A stretch of DNA of 64,000 nucleotides from Calocera cornea HHB12733 (GCA_001632435.1 KV424019.1:1-64000); one strand, 5' to 3'. Positions 22,224-33,993 are shown, counted from the stretch's first letter. A program made the numbers and translations. The notes: generated from the sequence alone by a model not told the origin.

Positions 22224-25200
22224 TCAGAAAGCGGAGAGGCCATAGCTCACGGCATGAGGCGCGTTCGAGGAGTAGAGGCCTTGAGCACGCCCGTTTTGGA
22301 ACGAACGCTGCTGGCGGAGATGATTGTTGGGGGCTGATAGACGTCAATAGCATGTCTAGTGAGCAGGAGGTTGGACTTACGAGGGAAGGGCTCGGGTTCG
22401 CCTTTCCTCGGACCCGAGGAGTAAAAGATCTTCGGGCGCCATGCCTCACGTTCCTCCATCACGCCGGAGTTGCGGAACTTCTCGACGAGCGCCTCTGTTA
22501 TAGTGGTGAGGAAGAGCCGAAGTCCGATTCGGAGGTATTGCTTACCCTTTCCTTGGTAATTAGCATAGCTCATATGCAGCACCTTCTCCGAATTGAACAT
22601 GCCCCTATCATAACCTCAGCAAGTGACTTCCATCTGCGGCGCATATGGCTTACCATTTCTGGCCAAGCTTAGTTTCAGCAAACCGCAAGAGACTCGACAC
22701 ATCAATGAAATTGACAAAAGCATATCCGACCTGGTAAGGCAAATCAGTAGGCATCACGGACGACAGGGTAAGACCGCGTACGTTGCAATGATTTTCGAAA
22801 TCCATACGGAGATAAAGGAAAGAGTAAGACTTAGGAGTGACCGAGTCGATGAAAGCCATCAGGTGCTTGTCGGTCATCTGAGTATCGTCAGCAGATAATT
22901 GCGGCAGGAGACACGAATCTCGTACTTTGTTAGGTACATTCTTCAGCATGACAGTCGTCCTCGTGTCGAGGCCCTCGCGAATGCGGTTGAGGTCGATCCT
23001 GTTCCTCTCGGGAGGTGGCTCCCTGATGACGTCGAGCACAGCCCTAGCGGCGGAGGGCAAGAATGCATGCGCAGCCTGAGCACCACTCGATCCATGAACA
23101 GCACGACCCTGACGACGAGGAGGCGTTTGCGTCGGAATGAAGAACTCGGGAGAGTCGGCGCCAGAGGAAGAGGATCCACCGCTCATGCTGATAGTCGCGC
23201 CACCAGAGGACGGAGGTGTGGGAAGGCGCTGCAAGACAGGAAGAGGCCAGGTCATATCACTGCGACTGTCGGGAACGGGAAGCGGGCCACTGTAGGGAGG
23301 CAAAGAGATCTTGCGCTTGGGCGTGACGATACCCGAGGTCTGCTGGCTGTCGGTGCGAGTAGGCGTACGAGGGGAAGAGAACGAAGGGACGACCGTCTTG
23401 CTGTGATCAGGGCCATAGGTGTTGCTGCTCTTACGCTCGCGCTCGAACTCGGACTGACGGTCGTTGGGTGAACCAAGCAAGATAGAGCCGTCAGTGAGCG
23501 AGGCAAAGCGTTCCTCCCTCTCGTCGATCCTAGGGCTGCTGCCAGGGAAGCTGCCACGACGACCGAGGGTTCCGCCAGTCACATCGAAGGGTCCGCCGCG
23601 GGCGATATCGCCACTATCAGGGGTCCTCATCGCGAGAATAGCCGCCTCAAGCTCCTCGCGCTGCTTGCGCTCGACAATCTGGCGGTAATGCTGGAACAGT
23701 GCGATTTCATCATGCTGACGCTGAAGATCCGATATGGACGTGAACGAATCATAGGTGGCAAGGTTCAAAATAGCCGGAGGCTGACGATGCGTCAGGCGCA
23801 GGTGAACACCGAGCAGCTGGCGGTCGTGCAGGTCTTGAACAGCATTGTCTGCATCGCGAGTGTCGAAGAACTCAGCAAAGAAGGCCTGGAGCACGTGTAA
23901 GGACTAAGTTGACAGAGTGGGTAAAGAAGTATTGCCTTTCCATGCAAACCAACAACGCGGAACTGGCGCAGCCCGCCGTACGAGGCGAGCGCGTTCTGCA
24001 GCGCCGTTTGGTTCAGCGTACCTTCGCCCATGGTCGAGATATAGACTTCGCCCTCACATTCATCCACGAATGAGGATGCTCCAAGCTGCTGTACGGAGGA
24101 CGCGCTCACATCAGCAATGTAGATATGTGTGTGTGGTCGAGTTTGTACCTTAGACAACTGAGTCGGCGAGATAAAGTGACTCTCCAGCGCAACGCTGTCC
24201 CCAAAGAATCTGCGCGCGCGGAGATGGTAGCGGTGAGCCCTAGCAGCATCGCGCATGTCGAAGAAGGCAAGGATAACCTAAAAGCGGCGAGGGAGGAAAA
24301 TCATGAGCGGACCGCGTTCAAAAGGGCGACAGCTAGGCCAGGCTAGACTCACCACTCCATTGCTGGCGAGATATCTCACGTAAAGCCCTTTCAGGTCGCC
24401 TAGCACCTATATGCGTGTCCAAGTCAGACAATCTTCCTTGCATGACTTGGAAAGGAAGATCGTACAGAAAAGTTGTAGAGCACCTCCTCATCCGTCTGCC
24501 GCGAGGTCAGTGCATGTACGAACCCTGTTTCGGGGTTGACTTACCGCGTCGCGAGGCACGTGACTGACCTAAAAGCATGCGGGAATTAGCTGAAATGCCG
24601 CGTATATGCGCAGGCGAAGAACGCACAAGCAACAAACGTCCGCTCCTCGGAATACCTGCACCATAGTCGAGGATACTGACAGGACTATCGAGGTGAGTAC
24701 GGCGCGAGGGCGACACGAGCGTGCTGGGGGTGACGAGGGTCGGACTCTCACTTGCGCTATCGTCATGCTCCGAGTCGGGAACGAGAGCGGGCTGCTGCTC
24801 AGTGAGAGGGAACTGCACAAGAGAGGCGCTGTTCAAAGCGGGATTCTGCGTCTCTTCGGCAATGGGCTGCTGGGTGTGGTGGGTGCTACGGGCAGGGGAG
24901 GGGAGCATGCAGTTGTAGGACGAGAATGGGTTGAAGCTGGGAGGACTGCCACGGAACGGCGAGATCCGCGACGCTCCAAAGGACTGCTGCTGGTTTGTCT
25001 GATACGAGGTGGGTGCGTTGGGGCTCATGGGAGGCGTGAGGGGTTGGCCTATGCGCATATAGTCAGGGGCAGTGGCATGTGTCGCGTGTATGCACGTACC
25101 GGGATCACGGCCTTCACTGAGACGCGTACTAGCAGGTATATGCAGGCCGAGAGGAGAGATCATCTGAGAGTTGTTCGCGTCGTCCGGGATGAGGCGAAGA

Positions 25201-25481
25201 CGGCTGGGAGTGCGGCGAACGGAAAGGGGAGAAGGGGACTCGCCACGCCAGATATTGGGCATGGAGGCGGATGCGTGGAGACGAGGACTAGGACGCGCAG
25301 AGAGCTGGCCCTGGGCGGTCAGCCCCTTCGGCGACGCACGCTCGTCGTGTCCGCTGGGCATGTTATAGTCGATACTGTTGAGAGCGGGAGCGAAGACAAA
25401 CGGCGACGAATCCAGGAAAGCTGTTTGCAGAACGGGAGTCAAAGGCTGTTGCTGCATGTCGAAGTGTGGTGGCCAAGACAT
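22224..25481 (-). CDS. mei2: Mei2-like RNA-binding protein (RRMs including C-terminal Mei2-type RRM)
   Basis: Twelve exons: 25481-24627, 24568-24545, 24495-24466, 24406-24353, 24277-24149, 24088-23936, 23885-22926, 22877-22782, 22730-22654, 22604-22546, 22494-22381, 22333-22224; 886 aa. A disordered ~280-residue head is followed by RRM1 (LLLVSHVPRDATDEEVLYNF), RRM2 (LHGKAFFAEFFDTRDAD) and, after a long linker, the Mei2-type RRM (VMLKNVPNK, YSFLYLRMDFENHCNVGYAFVNF, GQKW). Family knowledge: Mei2 binds meiotic RNAs and drives entry into meiosis. Exons 2 and 3 are only 24 and 30 nt. The intron after exon 6 (23886-23935) appears to be GC-AG. The last exon is read in the frame that keeps phase, ending VSYGLSAF. 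The frame is open for 210 codons upstream of 25481, so a longer N-terminus is possible. Confidence 0.85.
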
Positions 25482-28400
25482 GAGGGACGGGCAAAGGGAC
25501 GGGTGGGAGAAGAAAGGGGGGATGGAGAAGAGGGAAGGGAGGTGAGATGAGATGACGGACCTGTATGCGCGGACTGGGCCGGCTTTTATGCCTCTCGAGA
25601 CGGGAGCTCTGGAAGGTGCTCCTTCTCCGGAGCACGCGGAGCTCGCGGCGTTAGAGCAGGACGCGACACGAGGTAGGTCGGCGGGTCCGGTCGAGACCAA
25701 GCGCAAGAACGATGCTGCAGATGCGCCTCGTGTCCCGGTGAGCCGAAGGCGTAAGGGATACTGCGCCCGAGCTGTGACGAGCTGGGAAAATGGGGCACAC
25801 GGGAACACGTTTTCCGGTTGTCGGTCGTGCCGTGCGAGACGTATCCAAGAAAGGGTGGTATCCAAGTTGGGCAGACGCTGGCTGCTGAAAGTCGACGAGA
25901 TGGTGGTTGTGGAAAGGAAAGAAGGAAGGGGGCGAAAGAAGGGGCGAAGGAAGAGGCGAATGTATGGGAGGCACGGGGGACCGGGATGGGAGATGACGAG
26001 GCGGCAACTCCGCTCTGGGAGCCGCGACGATCGAGGTGCGGGCGAGACTGGATGGGGACCGCACCCTCGAACAGGAATGGGAAAGGAGAGCCCGGGGAAG
26101 CAGAGTCGCAATCAGACGATAGGGTTGAGGGAGGGATGCCGCGGGGGACAATCGACGGCAATCAATGCCCCACAGAGAGCTTCCACAGAGTGCGTTGCGG
26201 AACGTGTGACGACCAGCCGGGAAAGGATAAGGTTGCTGAGCGAGACCCCCCGAGACAGGCGCGCTTTCAGACTCTAGTCGCGGTGATCCCCCTCGTACGA
26301 CGCGTCCTCCGGCCGGCTTTTATCCATCCCGATGACGCGTAGATGTTGGACAGATCCACATTCTAGTCGTCCGGGCCGAGCGAGTGTACGCGTTTCATCA
26401 GGCCCAGGATCGTCCATGCTCGGTATGAGTGTGAGACTCGGTCCAAACAGCAAGGGAAGAACGCGTCCCGTCGCGTCCATAATTGGCAAGAAAGAGGTCT
26501 GGCGGCGGAGTTGGAGGGGACATGCGTGGAGCCGGCGGACGGGGTGCGTCGTCTCCTCCTCAGAAAGGCAATACTGCGTTGGCACGCGCGAGCGGCTCCC
26601 AGCGCGCCGTGGACGAGCGCAGAATGTTCCTTCGTAACATGCCGGCGTATAGCTCCGGAGATGCCAATTGGGGCGCTGATGAACTCGGATTCCGGCAGCG
26701 ATGTGGGGTTCTTGGATGAGCGAGAGACCCTGTAGCTCGGGGGTGAGGGGGCGGGCAGCAGATCGCCAGGAGAAAGAGCGCGTCCGTGCGTCGTGATGGG
26801 CCACGAATCACGCAGAAGCAGGGCCGGGGAAGCGAAGGGCGCGAGCCGCGGGACTGGATTAGGCGAGGAAGCCGATCAACACCGATTGCTTCCGGCTTGC
26901 CTGAATTGTCAGGTGACGAGAAGCACGAACACCTTGGAATGCTGCTTGGTCCGCCCCAAGGGACAGCCCCCGATACAATCTCGTCCATATCGCATTGTCT
27001 GCCCTGTGGTTGTGCCTTGGACGGACATATTATATGGCTCTGTCCATCAACAACTGTCAACAACTGTGGTGATGCGTCCTGATCCGGCTTGCGATGCCCC
27101 ACCTCCTATCGCCCAGTTGTTGACAACTCCCCGATATATGGAAAGCACGCGTATCTCATCTTCCTATATCAGAATTTCGGCGCCAGGAAGTGGCGCGCGG
27201 CCCGAAGCGGCAAGCGCGGTATATACGCGCGCTGCATGCCACGGAGGACCCGTTCTATTCAGCCAATTCCGGGGCACGTGTGCCGTCTTGAGCGGCAAAT
27301 ACCTTATCACCGCATCCCTCACCCCGATTTTGGACCGCCTTCTCTGTCTGTCTGGACGGTCGAGCCCTTTGTCAAGCCCCCGCGGACGATACACGTTGCG
27401 CGTGGTCCACGCTGGGCCCACGTCCCGCCCGGGGTAGAGACGGCCTTATCGGGCTGCAAGTTGGGGACAACTTCGACACCCTCATTGGCGTCGTTCACTG
27501 GGGCCGTTTCCAGATTGGAAGACCGGCGCGCGTGGAAGGACTTAAACCCGCTCTTTACGTACCCGTTGACCGACAACGAGCGATAGGGATAGGGGCACCA
27601 ACGAGCGCAAAGGACCGACGCGCCGTACATGGCCATGCTCACTCATGGGATGCTTCGAAAAGAACGACCGACTGCCCAGCGCATCGGCCGCGTCGGCGCC
27701 GTACAACGCGGCAGCCTCATGTCCCGGTGAGCACCGTCCATGCTACCGGAAATGGGGTGACGACTGCGCCCTCTCTTTCCCATCAGAGGTTGAGGAGCCA
27801 GCCTGACCACCCCAATTCCGGCTTCGGCGCGCAGAATCCGGCACCACTGAATTGCTGGGGCGGGATCGCGAAACGCCTTGTCCTCGTGTTCCGCTGGATG
27901 TGGCCTTCTCGCGCCGCCAGTTCCATCCTTGATCCGGGCAGAAGGCGGTGGAGGTTATTGTGTGGGCAGCGTTTAGAGACCCTCGCGGCGGATTTGCGAG
28001 TCTAAACGAGACGCGGACCCGGGGCCTTCTTTCCGCATGATGCAGCACCCATCACGGGAATGTTGGACGATGACTGATCGCATTCCATCATTGCGATACA
28101 TTATAGGGTTTCCATAGCACGGGCATTAAATTGTACATTCCTGGAACAGTGCGAGGGAAGTTGACAATACCGAGCCTCAATTCGCTGTTGCGTTGGAGCG
28201 TGATGCCGCTATTATTGTCGTGTTGTACTGAATATGTGCATATCTGGCGCCCAAAGGGATCAGGCCGCTGATGAATGCTTCTTCTGATCAGAGAAGAAAC
28301 GGCAATGCACCTATCTGTCTCAAATATTGTCAAGGCCCGTCATCCGTATCCATGCACTTCACAACATCTCTCCTATCTCCACCGTGCCCCTGGGTCTGGG

Positions 28401-28862
28401 ACCCAAGAGGGCAAATTAGGGTTAGGGATGGGTTAAGGGGGGTGTATGGAGCACGGTTGTGCTTCCAGCATCCCTTCTCGACATTACATGACCTGCCTTC
28501 TTGCGTCCCTTCGCCGGGCACGCCAGATTGGCAGCGACCACGGTGCTTACGGATTGAAGATCCGTGAACATCGTGCATATTCTATCAAACTAGAGGTATT
28601 GTTATTGATATGTGTTCTCGCGATTCTCGCCGTAAACCATTTACAGCTTCGCAACCATGAGAACACCGCGCAACCTCCCGTCCGATAATCCGGCATTGGA
28701 ATAGAGAACGTTCCACGGTCGTGCCAACATTGTTCTGTCGGTCGATTACCACAGCGCGCGAAGCCAGCTCCGGACATCATCCTCATGGGCACACGAAACC
28801 AGGACGCGCTCTCCGGCATCTTCTGCGTGTTGCGCCGAGGTGTACGGACCGTTGGTGGACAC
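25482..28862. other. 3.4-kb gene-poor stretch between Mei2-like and PhoD-like genes
   Basis: The largest gene-free interval here. The first ~630 nt are pyrimidine-rich on the minus strand and open in the Mei2 frame; I read them as a long Mei2 5' leader or possible N-terminal extension. The rest holds only overlapping frames up to about 210 codons with no family features. Near the right end are a perfect 6-bp-stem palindrome (28391-28405) and a short telomere-like run (28416-28427). The last few hundred bases are probably the PhoD-like gene's 3' flank. No tRNA, transposon or conserved protein recognised. Confidence 0.5.
28416..28427 (+). repeat. Short interstitial telomere-like repeat
   Basis: Two perfect TTAGGG units in tandem, followed by degenerate units (ATGGG, TTAAGGGG) up to about 28440. 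TTAGGG is the usual agaricomycete telomere repeat. Two copies can occur by chance, so significance is low. Confidence 0.4.
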
Positions 28863-31134
28863 CTACGACTCCAAACACGGAATGGAGAAGCCGTACGCCC
28901 TCGTCCACCCCTCTGGGTCCCTCTGATCGATTTCGACGCGTAAGCTGCAGTCCAACGCGTACCTCCTTCGGCTCCCGCTCGCAGGAGCCATCGCGCTCGC
29001 GTTTCCCGGTCCTCCAGTGGCCTTCTTCGCGGGCTCCATGTCCTCGTCTGGCTCCTCTGCGCGCTGCGCGTCGAGCTGCTTCGACGCGTCCTTCTCGGGT
29101 AGGTTGCGTGTGGTGTCTTCGTCCAGTTCTATCGCCTGTTCTCCGCCGCCGCCGGACAGCCCGGCATGTTCTGTGATAATCGCATAGTTCCTAGATAGCA
29201 GTTCAGTTTGTTGTCAGAAGTTGGGAGAACGCGCCGCGCCGCGCACCGAAACGGGAGTGTGGTCTTGTTGACGCGGTTCGGCTTCCCATCTGGGTTCTCA
29301 TGGAAAATGCGCATCATGTTTTCTTGGGTCTCCTTATCAAGGTGGTGCACCCTGTTCCTCTTGTCGAGGAAGTTGGCCGCAGCCATGGGTGGCCCGCCGT
29401 TAGTGATGGCGGAGCTGATCAGGTTGATCATATATCGCGGATCCTTGTTCTATCTCCCCCGTGAGTCTGATGCGCGCGCAGAAGCGGGAAGGGGCGAGAA
29501 CGCAAGACGCACCTGCGGGACCTTGAGCCTTGGGGCCGAGAAGAAGCGCCCCACGCACGCGAGGTGCACGTCGCCACTGAGGATTGTTATGCGTATCTGC
29601 TTCTCCAGTGCGAACTGTTGGAGCCGGCGCACGAAGTAGTTGCGTTCTTTCTTATGGACGCCGGCACACCCTGAGGAGCCGAGTTTGATGAGTCAGGCGC
29701 GCCACTCGCAAGGGAGAGGGCGTACAGTGGTCGTTGAGGTCATCCAGCAGCTCAGCGCTCCCATCGAAGTGGTTGAACATACCCCCTACATCACCACCGT
29801 CAATCAACCCTGCCTATCCATCAGCTATATGCGCTCACCAGCAAAGCCGAACTTCTTGTTCAGCAAGCGGACCGCTGTGATAGAGTGACTATTCAACAGC
29901 CTCTCTGCCCAAACGAGCCTCGGGTAGCCCGCGATCGGCACTCCCAGCAGCAAGATCAAGTGCGTCGTGTCCTCAGCTTTCTCGAGCTCGCTCTCCATCC
30001 TCTCGAACATCGCGTCGTAAGTGCTTTGATAAACGATCCTCTTGAGCGTCCGCTCAGTCCTGCAATCCAGGCCGAAGAACATGATCCGTTTCCCGAGGGT
30101 GGTGCATATACTCCGGCTCCTCTCCCGAATATACGGCCCCGGCTCCTTGCCGATCAACCAGCTCGGGTCCTCCGGGTCCTCCCCCTTCGGCGGGATGTGC
30201 AGCTGGAACAAGGCATAATACTTCCAGGCGACGCGCCCGATGCCGAGAAATATGGGCGCACGCATCCACTTGTCGCGATACGAGCCGAAGCCGTCAATGA
30301 TGTCGTGATCATCGTATATATTGATGCCCGGGATGCGCGCAAACGCGTCGCGGATGATCTCGGTGTTGTACCACGAACTGTGGGGACGATGAGCCTCATG
30401 ATAACCACCTGGATGAGGTCCGCCCTTACCAGTAGTTCTGGAAGTACCACTCATCGATCTTCCCCTCTAGGTCCGGAGTACAAGGGTGTGACGCTCGACG
30501 GGCAGGGACCATCTCGTCCGCCCAAGCCTTGAGAGGGCCGGACACGCGCACTTCGTCTGAATAGACCTGGTCCCCGCCGCCGATGACGACGTGGAAAGGG
30601 TAGAGTTCATGTGCTGGCACAAGTTTAGATGGAGCTGGGAGGTGTAGGCGCGGGTTTGCTCACTTCGAAGTACGTCCTTCCACAGCGCCGGGCCCGCAAA
30701 GTTGTCTTTGCTGATCTCGCACCCAAATCCATTGCAGGAATGGAACATGATCCGCATCGAGTCCTCCCTCCCCGGTACCCAAAAGTCCCCCTCGACGCCC
30801 TCCTCCAAGTCGCCGCCGCCAATGACATATTTGGCATTCCGGTCCCCATCAGACATAGGCACCGTCATCGAGAATCTCCAGAAGGTGTGTCCGCTTTCGG
30901 CCAGCAGGCAGTATCCGGGAAGATCCTGGCGGAAGTACGCGTCGTCTGCCAGCGTGAGACGGAGGGAGGGCACGGAGGAGCCGGAGCCGCGCAGGACGAC
31001 GAAGGCGGAGCCGTGCCATTCGTGCGTGTCGTGGTTGATCCAGGTGTACCTGGTACGCGTCAGTTTTCGTCCCACGCGTCGGGGAAGCTCACTCACCTCA
31101 GGAGGGGGCCACAGAGCAGGCTATCCGGGGACAT
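28863..31134 (-). CDS. PhoD-like metallophosphatase
   Basis: Eight exons: 31134-31097, 31049-30664, 30613-30430, 30377-29839, 29785-29726, 29670-29513, 29449-29247, 29190-28863; introns 47-63 nt; 631 aa. Motifs typical of the fungal PhoD-like family are GPLLRYTW near the start, MFHSCNGFG, FHVVIGGGDQVY, INIYDDHDIIDGFGSY, LLDDLNDHW, RITILSGDVHLACVGRF and a tail SLRVEIDQRDPEGWTRAYGF. The Asp/His metal-binding blocks are all present. The family is presumed to hydrolyse phosphoesters with a metal centre; the physiological substrate is not known. There is no signal peptide. An in-frame ATG at 31188 would add 18 residues; 31134 was preferred because the domain starts within a few residues of it. Confidence 0.88.
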
Positions 31135-31861
31135 GGTCGGCAGCAACAATCGAAGTAAGACGGGCTGCCCATTCGAGCGGCATGACATATAGGACAGTGA
31201 GTTGCCTGATCATCTGGTGCGCGCGGGACGATGCCAAGGCATGCTTGGGTGTTGACAGCCGCGTCCCCTGGCGCGCTCAAGGGACCGGCGTGACGTCAGC
31301 CATACCAATGCCGATCCCTTGGCGCACGTTTGCAATTGCTGCCTGAGCTCAGGGGGAACATCGGGCGCTTTCGTCTCGGCGGCGTTGGACGGGTTGGCGG
31401 GCGAGGATATAGAGGACAGGGTGCGTGCAATCGTGTGTTTGTCGTGGTGATACACTCTTACCGCGGTATGCATAGTAAAATTCTGCTCAATGTCTTCCTG
31501 CATGAGAGTGGGCGATGAGACGGGCAGGATTGAGCGACTGAGTTGGCTGTCCATTAACCATGTAGGTCAGTCAATACGATCACGGCTTACAGAGATCATA
31601 ATACGTTCCTTAACCTTGTGGTCTGAAGATAACGGTCCGGATCTCCTTCTGCGGCTGTTTGTTTTCATTTTCTTCCCCACAAAGAGGGAAATAAGTCCGA
31701 GACGAAGTGCTTCGGAGTTTGCAGCTTCAATGGGTCAAACATATGTAAACAGTAATCATCTTGTGCGTAGTATGGTAAATCGTACACGCAAGAGCTCCGG
31801 GATTAGTCAAAGGACGAGTTATGAGTCGAGGTGGACCAGCCAAGCCTTGATCGGGTACATA
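31135..31861. other. Intergenic: PhoD-like promoter and 3' flank of EBP-like copy 1
   Basis: 727 nt between two minus-strand genes. No protein family, TATA box or RNA gene recognised. Confidence 0.5.
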
Positions 31862-32692
31862 TCAAGCGTTCACTGAACCTTCCGTCAACCGCTTGGCTCG
31901 TCGCGCCCGTAACTCCTCCGCAACAGACACCGGCATGGTGGGCTCCGACGATTGACCGCCGTCCTCTTCCAACTCCACCATTATCGCAGGGTCCGATGCG
32001 TGCCCTTCCTCCTGCGGCGTAGTGGATGTGCTGTTCCTGTCAAGAATCCTTCCCAGATTGTAGCATGCAACGAATGCTGGGATGACCACCCACAGGGCAT
32101 TGAGGAGATGGAAAGAGCTGTTCGCAAATTTTTAGCTTCTACGCCCACTCGGACGCGCGTGCACATACAGTTGGACGGCTGCTTCGCTCCAAACCAGTGG
32201 TGTATCCAGCTGCAATTGCTGATACCCGTAGAAAGTCGTGTAGATCTCCAGCTACAGCGAAGTAAGTCTCGCGGCTCTCGGACACATTCCGGCACGCACA
32301 ACAGCCACTGCAAGCTCTGTCCAGTGACTCCGGGGTCGCTCTTCAGACCAGTTCGAAAATGCGCCGGCGTTGAACCTCACGCTCGCTAGTCCGGCTGAGA
32401 GCCATGCGACCCACGCAGCCCAGCTTCTCGACTCGGTCCCAACGAAGTTCTGCCAGACCAATGCGATCGAAGCTGTGTCCGGGTTAAAATACTTTCTATA
32501 GACGACCATGGAGTGTATGACAAAGTCAAACAAAATCCACAGTATCACCAGCTCGTCTATGAACGCGGACGGACTGAGACGCGGGCCCCGATAGCGAGTG
32601 ATGACAAAGTACAACCCAAGCCCTAAAGCCCCAGCGAGTAAGATCAGGTTGACAGAGGTCGTGTCGATCTGCATGGTGGATGAGGTAGACAT
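31862..32692 (-). CDS. EBP-like (EXPERA-type) multi-span membrane protein, copy 1
   Basis: Three exons: 32692-32300, 32251-32169, 32117-31862; introns 48 and 51 nt; 243 aa. Membrane spans lie around VNLILLAGALGLGLYFVI, ELVILWILFDFVIHSMVV, WAAWVAWLSAGLA and FHLLNALWVVIPAFVAC, with a polar C-terminal tail. The His in the second span, LEIYTTFYGY in exon 2 and the final NALWVVIP block resemble the emopamil-binding protein/sterol Delta8-Delta7 isomerase fold, whose last span contains NALWLVLP in animals. Family membership is moderately supported; sterol isomerase activity is not established, and the acidic residues of true isomerases are not obvious. It is head to head with a frameshifted copy 2. 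Confidence 0.7.
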
Positions 32693-33283
32693 GATAGTGT
32701 GCGGCTGACCATAGGACGTCGATGATCCGCTTTTAAGGATTCCGGGGCAGGGGGTTAAGTAGGTGATACGGGCTGGAAGCCAAGCAACGAGGGAGGCGAG
32801 GACGTACCGCCTTGCGTTTCCGTGTTCCCAAGGCATGCCACGGACACCAAGCATTGAGGCCCAACGAGCTTAAAATCATATACCAGGACCACCGGGTCTG
32901 ACCGTTTGTCAGTACACTAGACCAAACGGTCGGCGGTTACAAGGGAAACGGGCCGGCCCTCTCGTGCTACCGTCCATCGACTACGTATCCTCGGACCTCA
33001 ATCAAACCATCTGTGACCGCGCTACCGAGCCTTCTCACTGTCGGGAGGCGACTGGCTCTCTTCTGCGTGTGCGGAGATTGATGAAATTCATAAGTGAAAG
33101 TACCTCAGTGTCCTTGTTTCCATGCTATGCCTCCGAAGTGAGGCTGCAACGACTGGCCTCGATTCTTGATGGTAACTTGGTCTGTAGCTTGCACCGCAGC
33201 CGATATCACCTGATTAACTCCGTCCTCTGAACTCTTTAAAAGCAGGGCATGAATATTGCATGATGCACTCCAGATTACTTGTC
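32693..33283. promoter_or_regulatory. Shared divergent promoter of EBP-like copies 1 and 2
   Basis: 591 nt between two start codons facing away from each other. Each side carries the same core element TTAAAAGC about 37-41 nt before its ATG: plus strand 33236-33243, minus strand 32736-32729. Copy 3 has a related TTAAGC 47 nt before its start. The element probably acts as a TATA-type box inherited with the duplication. Confidence 0.5.
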
Positions 33284-33993
33284 ATGTCTACTTCCTCTAT
33301 CATGCAGATTGATATCACCACGGTCAACACGATCTTACTCGCAGGGGCGGCGTGGTTCGGATTGTACTTTATCATCACTTACTCTCTGCGCGCGCGTCCT
33401 AGCAGGCCCGCCTTCAAAGAGGAGCTTGTGATCATGTGGGTCATTTTCGACCTCGTTGTACACCTTCTGGTCGTCGGTGGAAAGTACTACTCTCCGGAGG
33501 CACCATCGATGCTACTGGTGTGGCAGAACTGTGTTGGGCTCGAGTCGCGAAGCTGGGCGGCCTGGGCGGCCTGGGTCAGTATCGGCAGCAAGTATCACAT
33601 TCAACGGTGACACTTTCGTGGCCTGGTCTGAGAACCGGGCCCGCAATCATTGGAAGGAGCTTGCTGTGGCTGTCGTTCGTACCCTATTCTGTTGTTGGAT
33701 GTGAGACTCACTCCGCCATAGCTGGAGATCTATGCAACTTTCTTCGGGTATCAGCAGTTGCAGCTGGCTATACCGACTGTTTGGAGCCAAGCGGTTGTCC
33801 AGCTGTACGTACATGATCTTCTCGATGGCTGTGGAAGAGGCACTAAGAGGCGACCAGTCCATTTCATCTCCTCAATGCAGTTTGGGTCGTCGTCCCAGGG
33901 CTTGTGGCATGGTACAATATTGAGAAGCTCGTTGACAGGAATAGCGCACACGCTAGGGAGAGAGGGACGCAAACCTCGCGCAAGGTGGAGTGA
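33284..33993 (+). pseudogene. EBP-like membrane protein copy 2, frameshifted
   Basis: Clear homologue of copy 1 (MSTSSIMQIDITTVN; ELVIMWVIFDLVVHLLVV; SRSWAAWAAWV). Near 33575 the frame breaks: the upstream frame stops at about 33610, while homology continues in the next frame (SAASITFNGDTFVAWSENRARNHWKELAVAV), consistent with loss of one base. Downstream, exon 2 (33711-33793, LEIYATFFGYQQLQL) and exon 3 (to the TGA at 33991-33993, FHLLNAVWVVVPGLVAWYN) keep splice signals and frame, though the first donor is the weaker GTTCGT. The single lesion suggests a recent pseudogene or a sequencing error. A cryptic intron from 33572 could bypass it, but would delete a conserved block. Confidence 0.7.

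Noticed and set aside
22247..22333. Mei2 C-terminus in the frame ending STPRTRLMP
   Set aside because: That frame needs phase 0 at the last acceptor, but the donor at 22380 leaves phase 1; the phase-consistent frame ends VSYGLSAF at 22224.
27532..28005. 157-codon frame in the gene-poor interval
   Set aside because: No recognisable family, overlapping equal-length frames on the other strand, and no splice-consistent extension.
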